From NCBI RefSeq assembly GCF_011947285.1, contig NZ_JAAOZT010000006.1, positions 372,001 to 436,000 on the forward strand: a stretch of 64,000 bases of DNA, given 5' to 3'. The translations under genes were made by a program, and so were the position numbers. The notes under the pieces are model-generated. The model saw only the letters and a list, made by a program, of their open reading frames with translations. It was not told where the DNA came from and ran no database searches. Shown piece after piece: positions 9,530-19,468 of the stretch. The stretch comes from Glaciimonas immobilis (GTDB lineage: Bacteria > Pseudomonadota > Gammaproteobacteria > Burkholderiales > Burkholderiaceae_D). The stretch's first letter is position 1, and the number at the start of each line of letters is the position of its first letter.

Positions 9530-9889
9530 ATGCCTAGAGTAAAACGTGGGGTTACAGCTCGTGCCCGTCATAAAAAAGTTTTAGCCCTTGCTAAGGGTTA
9601 CCGCGGTCGTCGTAGTAAAGTTTACCGTGTTGCCAAGCAAGCAGTTATGCGCGCTGGTCAATATGCGTATCGTGACCGTCGTAACAAGAAGCGCGTATTC
9701 CGTGCATTGTGGATCGCCCGTATTAACGCCGCTTCTCGTGAGCATGGCGTAACATACAGCGTATTCATGAATGGTCTGAAACGTGCCTCTATCGAACTGG
9801 ACCGTAAAGTCCTGGCCGATATGGCAGTGATGGACAAGCCAGCATTTGCTGCGATTGTCAATCAAGTTAAAGCCATCATCGCTGCGTAA
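9530..9889 (+). CDS. rplT: 50S ribosomal protein L20
   Basis: A 119-residue, highly basic 23S rRNA-binding protein starting [16 protein letters not shown], followed by the conserved [11 protein letters not shown] and the globular C-terminal half ([10 protein letters not shown]). A good AAGGAG ribosome binding site precedes the ATG. It is essential for early 50S assembly and is the repressor of its own operon in E. coli. A strong terminator follows at 9964. Confidence 0.98.
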   Translation: MPRVKRGVTARARHKKVLALAKGYRGRRSKVYRVAKQAVMRAGQYAYRDRRNKKRVFRALWIARINAASREHGVTYSVFMNGLKRASIELDRKVLADMAVMDKPAFAAIVNQVKAIIAA

Positions 9890-9963
9890 TAAACGACGTA
9901 GTTTTGCTTATGTGGCGTACGGCAAGGTGACTAACGTGACCTTGACTGGTGCAGCATAGCAAT

Positions 9964-10010
9964 CACAAGCGGGGCAGAGGTGAAGACCTTATGCCCCGCT
10001 TGTGTTTTTA
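9964..10010 (+). terminator. Rho-independent terminator after rplT
   Basis: A perfect 13-bp stem, CACAAGCGGGGCA (9964-9976) with TGCCCCGCTTGTG (9992-10004), encloses an inner AGGT/ACCT pairing and is followed by TTTTT. It separates the ribosomal-protein transcript from pheST and suggests pheS needs its own promoter or read-through. A TAATATGAT sequence near 10139-10147 could be part of such a promoter. Confidence 0.85.
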
Positions 10011-10194
10011 ACTGTCGCTTTGTTTTTTATTGATTTCTTAATGGCTTCTTATTCCGGTTTTCTTTAGAAATGAAAGTTCGGTAAGGCGGAAGTGATGTTC
10101 GGTAGCTATTGCGGTCGAACTGTCTGAACGTCTGGGGTAATATGATTGCCCTAGCGTTATTCTCCCTCAAACCGCGATTTCTGGAACGCACGTA

Positions 10195-10305
10195 ATGTCC
10201 AAATTGTTTTGGCTTGTTGCGTTTTTCGGGTTTCTTGAATTCCTTTTGTTTTTAATCTTTACTGGAATTTTTCGGCTTCCCATTGGAGCAGGAAAAACTG
10301 CATGA
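10195..10305 (+). CDS. Phe-rich mini-ORF overlapping the pheS start (possible leader peptide)
   Basis: An ATG-initiated ORF of 36 codons containing eight Phe, ending in a TGA that overlaps the pheS ATG (ATGA). The Phe-rich part ([13 protein letters not shown], residues 10-22) looks like a hydrophobic helix. Position and content recall the pheM leader of E. coli pheST, but no terminator lies between this ORF and pheS, so classical attenuation is not supported. Translational coupling is possible. It may instead be a chance ORF in a T-rich leader. Confidence 0.35.
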   Translation: MSKLFWLVAFFGFLEFLLFLIFTGIFRLPIGAGKTA

Positions 10306-11318
10306 ACTCCCTAGAACAACTTGTAACGCAAGCCCAGGCTGATTTTATCGCCGCAATCGATGCGGCTGCGCTGGAAAACGCCAAAGCCAAATATCTTGGC
10401 AAGACCGGTCAAATCACCGAGCAAATGAAAGGCCTGGGTAAGCTAGGACCAGACGAGCGCAAAGTGCAGGGGGCTGTCATTAATGTCGCCAAACAGCAAA
10501 TCGAGAACGCGCTGACCGCGCGCCGTGATGCGCTGGCAGACGCGCAAATGCAGCTGCGCCTGAATGCCGAGGCGATTGATGTCACATTGCCGGGTCGTGG
10601 CCGCGGCGTTGGAGGTATCCATCCGGTGATGCGCACCTGGCAACGGGTGGAAGAGATTTTTCGCTCTATCGGTTTTGACGTGGCCGACGGCCCCGAAATC
10701 GAAACCGACTGGACCAACTTCACGGCACTGAACAGCCCGGAAAACCATCCTGCCCGTTCAATGCAGGATACGTTTTACATCGAAGGCAATGACACGCAAG
10801 GCAAGCCATTGTTGCTGCGTACGCACACCAGCCCGATGCAAGTCCGCTATGCGCGCATGCACAAGCCGCCGATCAAAGTAATCGCGCCGGGTCGTACTTA
10901 TCGCGTTGATAGCGACGCCACCCATTCGCCGATGTTTCATCAGGTTGAAGGTTTGTGGATTGCCGAAGACATCAGCTTTGCCGACCTGAAGGGCGTGTAT
11001 CTGAATTTCGTCAAAGCATTCTTTGAGACTGACGATTTGCAAGTCCGTTTCCGACCGTCCTACTTTCCATTTACCGAGCCTTCTGCTGAAATTGACATTG
11101 CATTCGGAAGCGGTCCGCTCAAGGGCAAATGGCTAGAGGTGTCCGGTGCCGGTCAAGTCCATCCAAGCGTGGTGCGGAACATGGGACTTGATCCGGAGCA
11201 GTACATCGGCTTTGCGTTTGGCTCCGGCCTTGAGCGCCTCACGATGCTACGTTACGGCATCAATGACTTGCGTCTATTCTACGAAGGCGACTTGCGCTTT
11301 TTGAAGCAGTTCAATTAA
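10302..11318 (+). CDS. pheS: Phenylalanyl-tRNA synthetase alpha subunit
   Basis: A 338-residue catalytic subunit of the alpha2-beta2 class II enzyme. The N-terminal coiled-coil arm (about 1-85) is followed by the catalytic domain with [12 protein letters not shown], motif 2 ([21 protein letters not shown]) in shortened form near residues 190-215, and motif 3 ([15 protein letters not shown]) at the end. The start has a GGAGCAGGA ribosome binding site. Full length for the family. pheT follows about 100 nt later. Confidence 0.97.
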   Translation: MNSLEQLVTQAQADFIAAIDAAALENAKAKYLGKTGQITEQMKGLGKLGPDERKVQGAVINVAKQQIENALTARRDALADAQMQLRLNAEAIDVTLPGRGRGVGGIHPVMRTWQRVEEIFRSIGFDVADGPEIETDWTNFTALNSPENHPARSMQDTFYIEGNDTQGKPLLLRTHTSPMQVRYARMHKPPIKVIAPGRTYRVDSDATHSPMFHQVEGLWIAEDISFADLKGVYLNFVKAFFETDDLQVRFRPSYFPFTEPSAEIDIAFGSGPLKGKWLEVSGAGQVHPSVVRNMGLDPEQYIGFAFGSGLERLTMLRYGINDLRLFYEGDLRFLKQFN

Positions 11319-11422
11319 AAAACAAGCAAGCCCCAGACGTCTCGGATACGTTATATGCCGCCTGCACGCAGGGCAGCGTAATCCGGGTCTTCCATGATTA
11401 AAGGTTTTTGAAGGTTTTACCT

Positions 11423-13849
11423 ATGCAATTCTCTGAAAGCTGGCTGCGTTCCATGGTCGATCCGAGCATGAGTTCGGACGAGTTATCCCATTTGCTGACC
11501 ATGTCCGGTCTGGAGGTCGAAGAGATCTCTCCTGTGGCGCCACCGTTCACGAATGTTGTGGTCGGGCACGTGCTGGAAATCGCCAAACATCCAAACGCGG
11601 ACCGTCTGAATGTCTGCCAGGTCGATGTCGGTACCGGTAACCCATTGACAATCGTATGCGGTGCATCGAATGTGCGCGCTGGCCTTAAGGTTCCCTGCGC
11701 CATGCCGGGAGCAATGTTGCCGCCGGGTGCCGATGGAAAACCTTTTGAAATCAAAGTGGGTGAATTACGGGGCGTTGAATCGCATGGCATGTTGTGTTCT
11801 GCGCGCGAGTTAAAGCTGTCGGAAGAAAATGATGGGTTGCTTGAGTTGCCGCATGATGCAACAGTCGGCATGAACTTCCGCGATTATTATGAATTAAACG
11901 ATCTTACATTTACGATCAAATTAACGCCGAATAAAGCCGATTGTTTGTCAGTATTGGGTGTTGCGCGTGAAGTGTCCGCGTTGACCGGGACTGCGCTTCG
12001 CTCGCCGACTTACCAGACCGTCAGCGCGAATACTACTGAAGTATTACCGGTTACCATTTCTGCGCCTGATTTATGCGGTCGTTTTTCGGGACGGATTATT
12101 CGCGGCTTGAATGCAAAAGCTACGACACCACAATGGATGAAGCAACGCCTTGAGCGCAGCGGTCAACGCTCGATCTCGGCGCTGGTGGATATCTCCAACT
12201 ACGTCATGCTTGAACTAGGGCGTCCAACTCACGTATTCGATCTGGACAAAATCCATGGCGGTCTGGATGTACGGTGGGGTAAAACTGGCGAGTCAATCAA
12301 ATTACTGAACGGCAATACCGTCAGCGTTGATGAGTGGATAGGCGTCATTGCGGACCAGCAGCAAATTGAATCATTGGCCGGCATTATGGGCGGCGACGCT
12401 ACAGCGGTCTCGTTAGAAACACAGAATATTTATCTGGAAGCGGCATTCTGGTTTCCTCAAGCGATACAAGGTCGTGCCCGCCGTTTTAATTTTTCGACCG
12501 ACGCCGCGCATCGCTTTGAGCGGGGGGTAGATTTTGCGACGACGGTTGAGCACATTGAACGCATCACCGCGTTGTTGATCGACATCTGCGGTAAGGCAGA
12601 AACGCAGATCGGTCCGATCGATGACCAGCAAGTAAACCTGCCATTGCGCTTGCCGGTCACGGTGCGCACCGCACGTGCAGTCAAGGTGATAGGCGTTGCG
12701 TTGACGGATGCCCAGATCGCGGATATTTTCACGCGGCTCAAACTTACCTTTACGCAAGAAGCCGGGATTTTTTCGGTGACGCCGCCATCTTACCGTTTCG
12801 ATATTGAAATCGAAGAAGATTTGATCGAAGAAATCGTGCGCGTGTACGGTTTTGAAAACATTCCTGCATTGCCACCAGTAGCGCCAAACGAGATGTTTAT
12901 CGCGCCAGAAAATACCCGTTCCTTGTTCGCCATTAGCCATAAGCTGGCAGCGCTCGACTATCAGGAAGTGATCAACTTCAGCTTCGTCGAAGAGTCATGG
13001 GAAGTTGACTTCGCCGCTAACACGCAGCCGATCAAATTAATGAATCCTATCGCTAGCCAGATGAGCGTGATGCGCTCATCGCTGATCGGAAGTCTGGTTG
13101 CTAACGTAAAATACAACCTGAACCGCAAAGCTAGCCGCGTACGTATTTTTGAATCTGGTACCGTATTCCTGCGCGATGCAAACGTGCAAGATGACCCATT
13201 ATCTGTTGCGGGTTTCAGTCAGCCAAAACATGTCGCTGGTTTAGCCTATGGCGCGCTTGTAGAAGAGCAATGGGGGCAAGCGAGCCGCGCGGTCGACTTC
13301 TTTGATATAAAGGCCGACCTTGAGGCATTGTTTTCTCCGGCAATATTAGGCTTCGCTAAAATTCAACATCCCGCATTGCATCCGGGCCGCTCCGCTGAGG
13401 TCATGCTTGATGGAAAGGTAGTGGGATTTATAGGCGAGCTGCATCCGCGATTGCAGCAAAAATACGAACTTCCATTGGCAGCGGTGGTGTTTGAAATAGC
13501 AGTCGATGCCTTGCAGCAGCGCTCCGTACCAAAATATGTTGAAATTTCCAAATTCCCTGCCGTTGTCCGGGACCTAGCGGTAGTGGTAAAACAAGCCGTT
13601 TCTGCGCAGGATTTAATGAATATATTTGCCGTGGAGAAGGATACGAACAGCGCTTGTAAAATACTGCAAGCCTTTGTTTTATTTGACGAATATCATGGCA
13701 AGGGATTGGAAAATGACGAAAAAAGTCTTGCTTTCCGGTTTACGTTGCAAGATACTGAAAATACCCTGCAGGACGATACAGTAGAGGCCGCAATGACAGC
13801 ATTGATTACGGCAGTCAGCAAGCTAGACGGAGCAAGACTGCGTAGTTAA
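11423..13849 (+). CDS. pheT: Phenylalanyl-tRNA synthetase beta subunit
   Basis: An 808-residue partner of PheS that carries editing and tRNA-recognition functions. Visible domains: an EMAP-like tRNA-binding OB fold (about 40-150, [17 protein letters not shown]), B3/B4 editing domain, B5, a core resembling a degenerate catalytic domain, and a C-terminal anticodon-binding (FDX-ACB) domain with [12 protein letters not shown]. The start [12 protein letters not shown] is the conserved family beginning. A TTG 15 nt upstream in the same frame is less likely. AAGG lies about 9 nt upstream of the ATG. Confidence 0.97.
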   Translation: MQFSESWLRSMVDPSMSSDELSHLLTMSGLEVEEISPVAPPFTNVVVGHVLEIAKHPNADRLNVCQVDVGTGNPLTIVCGASNVRAGLKVPCAMPGAMLPPGADGKPFEIKVGELRGVESHGMLCSARELKLSEENDGLLELPHDATVGMNFRDYYELNDLTFTIKLTPNKADCLSVLGVAREVSALTGTALRSPTYQTVSANTTEVLPVTISAPDLCGRFSGRIIRGLNAKATTPQWMKQRLERSGQRSISALVDISNYVMLELGRPTHVFDLDKIHGGLDVRWGKTGESIKLLNGNTVSVDEWIGVIADQQQIESLAGIMGGDATAVSLETQNIYLEAAFWFPQAIQGRARRFNFSTDAAHRFERGVDFATTVEHIERITALLIDICGKAETQIGPIDDQQVNLPLRLPVTVRTARAVKVIGVALTDAQIADIFTRLKLTFTQEAGIFSVTPPSYRFDIEIEEDLIEEIVRVYGFENIPALPPVAPNEMFIAPENTRSLFAISHKLAALDYQEVINFSFVEESWEVDFAANTQPIKLMNPIASQMSVMRSSLIGSLVANVKYNLNRKASRVRIFESGTVFLRDANVQDDPLSVAGFSQPKHVAGLAYGALVEEQWGQASRAVDFFDIKADLEALFSPAILGFAKIQHPALHPGRSAEVMLDGKVVGFIGELHPRLQQKYELPLAAVVFEIAVDALQQRSVPKYVEISKFPAVVRDLAVVVKQAVSAQDLMNIFAVEKDTNSACKILQAFVLFDEYHGKGLENDEKSLAFRFTLQDTENTLQDDTVEAAMTALITAVSKLDGARLRS

Positions 13850-14215
13850 GGCAAAGCATAAGTCTGGCGTAAGCACATACATCGTTAATTGCTTGGGCAA
13901 ATATACGAGCAAATGCGCCAGCAAAAGCAAGCCCGTAAGATTATTAATTCGTTGAGGCGATGTTCATCAAATCGACCTACGTTGTTAATTAAAGTAGGCG
14001 TCACTGGTAAGCTTCTTTAAGCCGTTTTATCGTCAGGCTGTGTGGATAAATTGCCCCGTTAAAACCATGCTGAAGTGCATGATGCTTAGCACTTCAACCG
14101 GCGATCAAGTAAGGCTGCAATGCGGATAAGGAGCTGTACACCGTTCTGAAGAGTCGCATCGGTCAGATGCGCTCGGGTGGAAGTGGTGATTCGTAAAACA
14201 GATGAGAACAAGAGA
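13850..14215 (+). promoter_or_regulatory. pheT-ihfA gap with a hairpin
   Basis: 366 bases with no convincing ORF. A perfect 8-bp inverted repeat TGAAGTGC (14071-14078) with GCACTTCA (14089-14096) could form a stem with a 10-nt loop. It has no T-run, so it is not a terminator. A regulatory role for ihfA is possible but unsupported. Nothing else recognised. Confidence 0.3.
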
Positions 14216-14641
14216 ATGAACGATATGCAGGCAGTTGAGTTTGAGTCCGTACTGGATGCCGACCTGAACCGTGCAATGCGCGAGGCGCAAGCACGTTCTC
14301 AGGCCGAAAAAGATTTGCCTACCTTGACCAAGGCAGAGTTGGCTGAGCTTTTATTTGAACAGGTCGGTCTGAACAAGCGTGAGGCCAAAGACATGGTCGA
14401 GACTTTTTTCGACGAGATGCGTAATGCATTGGAGCGTGGTGAAGCGGTTAAGTTGTCTGGGTTCGGCAACTTTCAATTGCGCGATAAGCCACAAAGACCA
14501 GGTCGCAATCCTAAAACTGGGGAAGAAATTCCTATTACTGCGCGCCGTGTAGTCACTTTTCATGCCAGTCAAAAGCTCAAGGGCATGGTCGAAGCGACCT
14601 CTCAACAACCTTTTTCCCTAGCTCTTCAAGCTAATCCATGA
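14216..14641 (+). CDS. ihfA: Integration host factor alpha subunit
   Basis: A 141-residue DNA-bending nucleoid protein that pairs with IHF-beta. The HU/IHF domain begins at [27 protein letters not shown] and contains the DNA-contacting arm [14 protein letters not shown]. About 35 residues precede it, longer than in E. coli. The start at 14216 ([11 protein letters not shown]) is chosen for its likely conservation; a GTG at 14177 is also in frame and no strong ribosome binding site decides. The stop overlaps the next start (ATGA), as commonly found with merR-ihfA pairs in this phylum. Confidence 0.9.
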   Translation: MNDMQAVEFESVLDADLNRAMREAQARSQAEKDLPTLTKAELAELLFEQVGLNKREAKDMVETFFDEMRNALERGEAVKLSGFGNFQLRDKPQRPGRNPKTGEEIPITARRVVTFHASQKLKGMVEATSQQPFSLALQANP

Positions 14642-15102
14642 ACGATCGTATTAGTAAATCTGAGGTATTTGTCTTACCGCCTATTCCCGCCAAGCGCTAT
14701 TTCACCATCGGTGAAGTAAGTGATCTTTGTGGCGTCAAGCCGCACGTTTTGCGCTATTGGGAGCAAGAATTTACCCAACTCAAGCCAGTCAAACGGCGCG
14801 GCAATCGTCGTTATTATCAACATCATGAAGTGCTGTTAATTCGCCGTATTCGTGAACTGTTGTATGAGCAGGGTTTTACCATTAGCGGAGCACGTAACAA
14901 GCTTGATGGTCGGATGGCGCAAGCAGAAAAAGATTCGATGGCTGCCGCTGCCGCAGCAGCGAAAAATAAAATAGATCTGATAGAAGTGCGCCATGAACTG
15001 GAACAGATATTAGCGTTATTGACGTTATCCGTACCGGCAACAACACTCGTACCTGTAGCGGTGCCCTCGACCCCGCCTGTAACTAAAACCCTTTCGGAGT
15101 AG
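14638..15102 (+). CDS. MerR-family transcriptional regulator
   Basis: A 154-residue protein with an N-terminal winged HTH of MerR type ([25 protein letters not shown], about residues 21-45, shown in parts) followed by RRGNRRYYQ and a coiled-coil region. The C-terminus has an Ala run (AAAAAAA) and no effector-binding Cys cluster, so metal sensing is not indicated. It is translationally coupled to ihfA. Such MerR proteins next to ihfA are widespread in proteobacteria but their targets are poorly defined. Confidence 0.9.
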   Translation: MNDRISKSEVFVLPPIPAKRYFTIGEVSDLCGVKPHVLRYWEQEFTQLKPVKRRGNRRYYQHHEVLLIRRIRELLYEQGFTISGARNKLDGRMAQAEKDSMAAAAAAAKNKIDLIEVRHELEQILALLTLSVPATTLVPVAVPSTPPVTKTLSE

Positions 15103-15415
15103 TTGTACTACTTGGCCGCGGTCATGCCCGACGCGATGGTCTTACCTATGATAACGACGAGCCAGGGGCGATAAGTTCGGTGACAGTCGCTTAAATTGTT
15201 TTGGTTTGCCGGTATTATTAAGACCGATTGGTCGCGCTCATGCTGCGTAGGTAATAGTTTTAGGTGCGGTTATTAAGCGGGGATTAAGCTTGTGTTCTCT
15301 CGCTTTCATTATTAATCTAACGCTACGCAAGCGGTGTCGCAGACTATCGCCAGATTCAATAGCTGCATTCGCGCAACCGTTTATTCTCAACCGTTTATCG
15401 CCCCATCCCATCATT
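15103..15415. other. merR-upp intergenic region
   Basis: 313 bases. I looked for a tRNA gene, often found after merR in related genomes, and saw no cloverleaf or CCA end. No clear terminator or protein-coding ORF was recognised. The frame of upp is open through part of this stretch but lacks an initiation context. Confidence 0.3.
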
Positions 15416-16066
15416 ATGCTTAGCGATCCACGCTTCCCCAATTTATTTATTTTGAATCATCCGCTGATCCTGCACAAGCTGACGCATATGCGGAGTAAGG
15501 ACACGTCGACGCGTACTTTCCGTCAGTTGCTGCGCGAAATCACGCAGTTGATGGGTTATGAAATTACCCGAGATTTGCCGCTAACCACACAGCGCATTGA
15601 GACCCCTATTCAAAGTATGGAAGCACCGGTCATCGCTGGGCGCAAGCTGGCGGTGGTGCCGGTTCTGCGCGCCGGTATTGGCATGAGCGATGGTTTACTG
15701 GATTTGGTCCCATCGGCGCGGGTTGGGCATATTGGCGTCTACCGTGATCCTGCCACGCTGGAGCCGGTGGAGTATCTGGTGCGCCTGCCGGATCTGGCTG
15801 AGCGTACGTTCATTTTGTGTGATCCTATGGTGGCGACCGGCAATTCTGCCGTGTATGCGGTCAATGTGCTTAAGCAGCGCGGCGTGACTGATGCACAAAT
15901 TATTTTTCTGGCACTGGTTGCAGCCCCCGAAGGCGTACAAGTGTTTCAGGATGCGCATCCTAAAGTGAAATTATATGTGGCGAGTCTGGATTCGCACTTG
16001 AACGAGCACGCGTACATCGTGCCCGGTTTAGGTGATGCGGGAGACCGGATTTTTGGGACGAAATAA
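15416..16066 (+). CDS. upp: Uracil phosphoribosyltransferase
   Basis: A 216-residue pyrimidine salvage enzyme making UMP from uracil and PRPP. Begins [18 protein letters not shown], the family N-terminus. The PRPP-binding loop reads [12 protein letters not shown] (about 137-148) and the uracil-binding C-terminus includes PGLGDAGDR. The frame is open to 15290, but the ATG at 15416 matches normal length (E. coli 208). Monocistronic; followed by a terminator. Confidence 0.95.
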   Translation: MLSDPRFPNLFILNHPLILHKLTHMRSKDTSTRTFRQLLREITQLMGYEITRDLPLTTQRIETPIQSMEAPVIAGRKLAVVPVLRAGIGMSDGLLDLVPSARVGHIGVYRDPATLEPVEYLVRLPDLAERTFILCDPMVATGNSAVYAVNVLKQRGVTDAQIIFLALVAAPEGVQVFQDAHPKVKLYVASLDSHLNEHAYIVPGLGDAGDRIFGTK

Positions 16067-16116
16067 TGCGCTGTACGGTTCTGTAATAAAAAACCACCAG
16101 TCACGATATAAAAAAA

Positions 16117-16155
16117 CGCGCATTCAAGGATTTACCGGAGTGCGCGCTTTTTATT
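16117..16155 (+). terminator. Terminator after upp, probably bidirectional
   Basis: A 9-bp stem with one G-U pair, CGCGCATTC (16117-16125) with GAGTGCGCG (16138-16146), is preceded by six A residues and followed by CTTTTTATTT. It can serve upp on the plus strand and the oxidoreductase gene converging from the minus strand. Confidence 0.75.
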
Positions 16156-16184
16156 TACAGCCTTATGTAGGTAACTTACTGGCT

Positions 16185-16223
16185 ACCTCATTCGTCCACC
16201 TCATTCGTCCACCTCATTCGGCC
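16185..16223. repeat. Three tandem 13-bp units at the end of a reductase gene
   Basis: Units ACCTCATTCGTCC (16185-16197), ACCTCATTCGTCC (16198-16210) and ACCTCATTCGGCC (16211-16223). The third unit contains the last codons and TGA stop of the minus-strand reductase gene, so the array looks like recent duplication of the gene's 3' end by replication slippage. Confidence 0.85.
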
Positions 16224-17242
16224 ACATCAATAATCAGCTTTCCAAAATTTTTGCCTTCCAGAAGCCCGATGAACGCTTGCGGTGCGTTCTCCAGTCCTTC
16301 AACAAATTCCTCGCGATATTTTATTTTGCCTGTCTTTAGCCAGTCGCTCATTTCACGTAAAAATGCATCGTGACGTTCCGGATAGTTGGAGTTGATAAAA
16401 CCTTGTATCTTCAGGCTGCGGGTCAGAACGGTGCGGGCCAGTAAGGCTAAACGATCCGGTCCTTTTGGAAGTTCGGTCGCGTTGTAATTCGCAATCAAGC
16501 CGCAAACAGGTACCCGAGCGAACAGATTCAGTAGCGGCAGCACCGCGTCGAACACCGCTCCGCCTACGTTTTCAAAGTAAACGTCGATGCCTTTGGGGCA
16601 TGCCGCTTTCAGTTGCTGCGGAAAGTCGCTGCTTCGATGATCCAGGCAAACGTCAAATCCGAGTTCTTCGACCGCATACTTGCACTTCTCCACACCGCCA
16701 GCGATGCCGATGACGTGACAGCCTTTGAGTTTAGCGATTTGCCCCACTAACGAACCAACCGCGCCGGTGGCGGCAGCAACCACTACTGTTTCGCCAGCCT
16801 TCGGTTGACCGATATCGAGCAAGCCAACATACGCGGTAAACCCGGGCATGCCCATTACGCCCAATGCATGCGATGGCTTAATAAGACTGGAATCCAGTTT
16901 AATCAGTCCACTCCCATCGGATACCGAATAATCCTGCCATCCAGAGTAACTCAGCACCAGATCGCCGACTTTATAGTCCGAGTGGAAGGACGCTACCACG
17001 CGGGCTACGGTGCCAGCGCCCATCACCTCGTTCACGGCCACCGGCGGTGCGTATGAGGGCGCATCACTCATTCGGCCACGCATATAAGGATCTAATGAGA
17101 GATGGATCGTACGGAGCAAAAGCTGGCCGGTTGCGGGCGTTGGTATGACAGTTTCCTCTAGCCGAAAAGTTTCTGCGGTCGGTGCGCCGTGCGGACGCGC
17201 CGCCAGGACGATGCGACGATTGATGTTATTGGTTTGCGGCAT
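16214..17242 (-). CDS. NADP-dependent MDR oxidoreductase (CurA/leukotriene B4 dehydrogenase-like)
   Basis: A 342-residue zinc-free medium-chain reductase expected to reduce C=C bonds of alpha,beta-unsaturated carbonyls. Marks: NRRIVLAARPHGAP near the N-terminus, the LSLDPYMRGRM signature of the CurA/PTGR group, and the nucleotide-binding motif AATGAVGSLVGQIAK. The start at 17242 (MPQTNN) has GGAGA upstream; an ATG 45 nt earlier is in frame but less likely. It lies beside a YqhD-like dehydrogenase, suggesting a shared role in detoxifying reactive carbonyls. Confidence 0.88.
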   Translation of the reverse strand: MPQTNNINRRIVLAARPHGAPTAETFRLEETVIPTPATGQLLLRTIHLSLDPYMRGRMSDAPSYAPPVAVNEVMGAGTVARVVASFHSDYKVGDLVLSYSGWQDYSVSDGSGLIKLDSSLIKPSHALGVMGMPGFTAYVGLLDIGQPKAGETVVVAAATGAVGSLVGQIAKLKGCHVIGIAGGVEKCKYAVEELGFDVCLDHRSSDFPQQLKAACPKGIDVYFENVGGAVFDAVLPLLNLFARVPVCGLIANYNATELPKGPDRLALLARTVLTRSLKIQGFINSNYPERHDAFLREMSDWLKTGKIKYREEFVEGLENAPQAFIGLLEGKNFGKLIIDVAE

Positions 17243-17467
17243 GAAGGTCTCCGGTAAATGTGAGCTGATAACGTCTGGACTTGGCATTCCAGAATGGGAA
17301 GAGTGCTGTTTCTAGCGGCATAAGTTTGCCAATGCAGTAGTTACGCACTAGTTTATGCCAAAAAAGATCCTTCATCGCGTGCTGACGATAGCGCCGTTTT
17401 TAGTCATGGCCAGCAGGTGGTCAATCGATTACGGCCCAAACGCCAGTGCGATCAGCTATCCTCTTTG

Positions 17468-18625
17468 TTACAGAGCGCCTTCAAGAATTTTACGGCTGAC
17501 TTCCAGCGTAATATCTTTATGCTCGCCCAGCTTTGTCATGCCATGCGCACTCAGTTGTGTCACCACGATATCAATCGCCGCCTGGCCTAATTCATAGTCG
17601 CCCAAGCGGGTTTTGATTCCCATGCTTTCAAAGAAATCACGCGTGTTTTGGATCGCCTGATCAATCCGTGCCTCTTCGCTGCCTTCGGTAATGTTCCATA
17701 CCCTGGCCGCATATTGCAGCAATTTGGCGTGCTTGTTCCCGCGCTGTACGTTTAGCAGCGATGGCAGCACGATAGCAAGGGTGCGGGCGTGATCGATGTC
17801 ATATTGTGCGGTCAGTTCATGGCCGATCATGTGCGTCGCCCAGTCTTGCGGCACGCCAGCGCCGATCAAACCGTTCAGTGCCAGCGTCGCAACCCACATC
17901 AAGTTGGCGCGTGCGTCATAGTCGTTTGTTTCAGCAAGAACCAGCGGTCCGGTTTCAATCAGGCTTAGCAATAAGCCCTCGGCAAAGCGGTCCTGAACTT
18001 GCCCATTGACTGGATAAGTCAGATATTGCTCCATAGTATGGACAAACGCGTCAACTACGCCATTGGCAATCTGGCGCGGTGGCAGCGTGAACGTTTTACT
18101 AGGATCAAGGATTGAAAATTGCGGGTAAACCAAGGGGCTGTGAAACGCAAGTTTGGCCTGAATTGATTTGCGTGTAACGACGCCGCCGTTGTTCATCTCT
18201 GAACCGGTTGCTGGCAATGTCAGTACTGCGCCGAAGGGTAGGGCAGAGGTGATATTAGCGCCACCTTTGACAGCGATATCCCACGGCTCACCGTCAAAAT
18301 TGGCGGCAGCCGCGATAAATTTGGTGCCGTCGATAACCGATCCACCACCGACTGCCAATAAGAAATCGATCTTCTCGCGGCGAACATGCTCGACCGCCCG
18401 CATTAAGGTTTCGTAGGATGGATTAGGTTCGATTCCGGAAAATTCGTGTACTTCACGGGTGCCAAGTGCCGCTTTTACTTCATCGAGGGTGCCGTTTTTT
18501 TGGGCGCTGGCACCGCCGAATAAAATTAATACGCGGGCATTTGTCGGTACTAACGTTGATAACCTGGTGACAGTATCGCGACCAAAGACGATTTTTGTTG
18601 GATTATAAAATTCGAAATTAAACAT
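17468..18625 (-). CDS. Iron-containing alcohol/aldehyde dehydrogenase (YqhD-like)
   Basis: A 385-residue group III dehydrogenase, near E. coli YqhD in length (387). Begins MFNFEFYNPTKIVFG; the NADP-binding GGGSVIDGTKFIAAA is at about 99-113. Metal ligands are visible in DAFVH and in HMIGHELTAQYDIDHARTL. Such enzymes reduce short-chain and lipid-derived aldehydes using NADPH. The ribosome binding site is AGAGGA. A TetR-type operator lies 48 nt upstream (18673-18691) and matches one before the neighbouring tetR gene, so repression by that TetR protein is likely. Confidence 0.9.
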   Translation of the reverse strand: MFNFEFYNPTKIVFGRDTVTRLSTLVPTNARVLILFGGASAQKNGTLDEVKAALGTREVHEFSGIEPNPSYETLMRAVEHVRREKIDFLLAVGGGSVIDGTKFIAAAANFDGEPWDIAVKGGANITSALPFGAVLTLPATGSEMNNGGVVTRKSIQAKLAFHSPLVYPQFSILDPSKTFTLPPRQIANGVVDAFVHTMEQYLTYPVNGQVQDRFAEGLLLSLIETGPLVLAETNDYDARANLMWVATLALNGLIGAGVPQDWATHMIGHELTAQYDIDHARTLAIVLPSLLNVQRGNKHAKLLQYAARVWNITEGSEEARIDQAIQNTRDFFESMGIKTRLGDYELGQAAIDIVVTQLSAHGMTKLGEHKDITLEVSRKILEGAL

Positions 18626-18640
18626 GTATTCCTCTATTGT

Positions 18641-18664
18641 TGATCTACGTAACGATCTACGTAA
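18641..18664. repeat. Direct 12-bp duplication in the dehydrogenase 5' leader
   Basis: GATCTACGTAAC occurs twice in direct succession between the operator and the start codon of the YqhD-like gene. Probably a small slippage duplication; it would lengthen the untranslated leader. Confidence 0.7.
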
Positions 18665-18672
18665 CTCAGTTA

Positions 18673-18691
18673 ATTAGACCGGTCGTCTAAT
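18673..18691. promoter_or_regulatory. TetR-type operator upstream of the YqhD-like gene
   Basis: The palindrome ATTAGACCGGTCGTCTAAT has 6-bp arms TTAGAC/GTCTAA around CGGTC. The same 17-bp core recurs at 19452-19468 before the tetR gene. Two identical copies flanking the regulator and its neighbour are strong evidence for a specific operator. Confidence 0.75.
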
Positions 18692-18822
18692 TTATGAAGG
18701 TGAAAAACTCGCAGAGCAATCGCGTTGCCTTGCTGGAAGTTAACTGATGCGTATGTGTCGAAAAGTGAGATGAAAGAAATGCGGCATTTTATAAACATGC
18801 CACGAATAAAAGAATAGGACAC

Positions 18823-19428
18823 CTATGGATGCATTAAAACCTTGTTTGTAGTCTCCATCGCATTTTCCAGCGGTGCGCTAGCAAGTTGTAACTTCGCAAG
18901 CAGACTAGCCCCCAACCACATTTGATAGAGCATTTCGGCCGTTTTGGCCGGGTCCAGTTCAGGTCGTAACGATCCTTCTGCGATCCCGGTAGCGATACAA
19001 ATGGATAACTGCGCCATCACTCGGTGTGTACCTTCACAAAGTGCAATGCGCATAGCGTCGGATAGATCTGCTACCTCAGCACCTAACTTGACCACCATGC
19101 ACCGTCCTTTGAGGTCGTAGCAAGATTGGCTTTCCACCCATCCGCCCCAGTAACTTAATAAGCGGGAGCGGGCAGATTCCGTGTTCGTGACATGATCCGT
19201 GGTGCCCAATATCAGCTTAAGCTTCTCGAGATAATCATCGAAATACTGCTCCAGAAGCGCGCATCCATATTGTTCCTTCGAACCGAAGTAATGATAGAAC
19301 GACCCTTTGGGAATATCTGCGGCTAGCAAAATCTCGCTCAGGCCCACCCCAGCAAAGCCCTTGACCGCAATAATTTGCTGCCCGGCGTCGAGGATATGGC
19401 GTTTGGTAATGTGGTAGGTGGCTCTCAT
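18823..19428 (-). CDS. TetR-family repressor
   Basis: A 201-residue regulator. The N-terminal HTH includes GLSEILLAADIPKGSFYHYFGSK (residues 27-49, split here by description) and the rest is helical ligand-binding domain with three Cys-containing stretches (YGCALL, QSCYDLKGRC). Family resemblance is to NemR/AcuR-like sensors of electrophiles, but Cys-based sensing is inference. On its coding strand, TAGACG and TATACT, 17 nt apart, make a promoter that straddles the operator at 19452-19468, so autorepression is expected. Likely controls the adjacent YqhD-like gene. Confidence 0.88.
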   Translation of the reverse strand: MRATYHITKRHILDAGQQIIAVKGFAGVGLSEILLAADIPKGSFYHYFGSKEQYGCALLEQYFDDYLEKLKLILGTTDHVTNTESARSRLLSYWGGWVESQSCYDLKGRCMVVKLGAEVADLSDAMRIALCEGTHRVMAQLSICIATGIAEGSLRPELDPAKTAEMLYQMWLGASLLAKLQLASAPLENAMETTNKVLMHP

Positions 19429-19451
19429 GTTGATAAAGAGTATAGCCTAAA

Positions 19452-19468
19452 TTAGACCGGTCGTCTAA
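19452..19468. promoter_or_regulatory. TetR-type operator at the tetR promoter
   Basis: TTAGACCGGTCGTCTAA, identical in core to the copy at 18674-18690, overlaps the spacer of the predicted tetR promoter (minus strand). The rest of the gap to 19762 shows no ORF or other element that I recognise. Confidence 0.75.

Noticed and set aside
15103-15415. Expected tRNA gene after merR
   Set aside because: No acceptor stem, T-loop GTTCGAATC or CCA end could be found.
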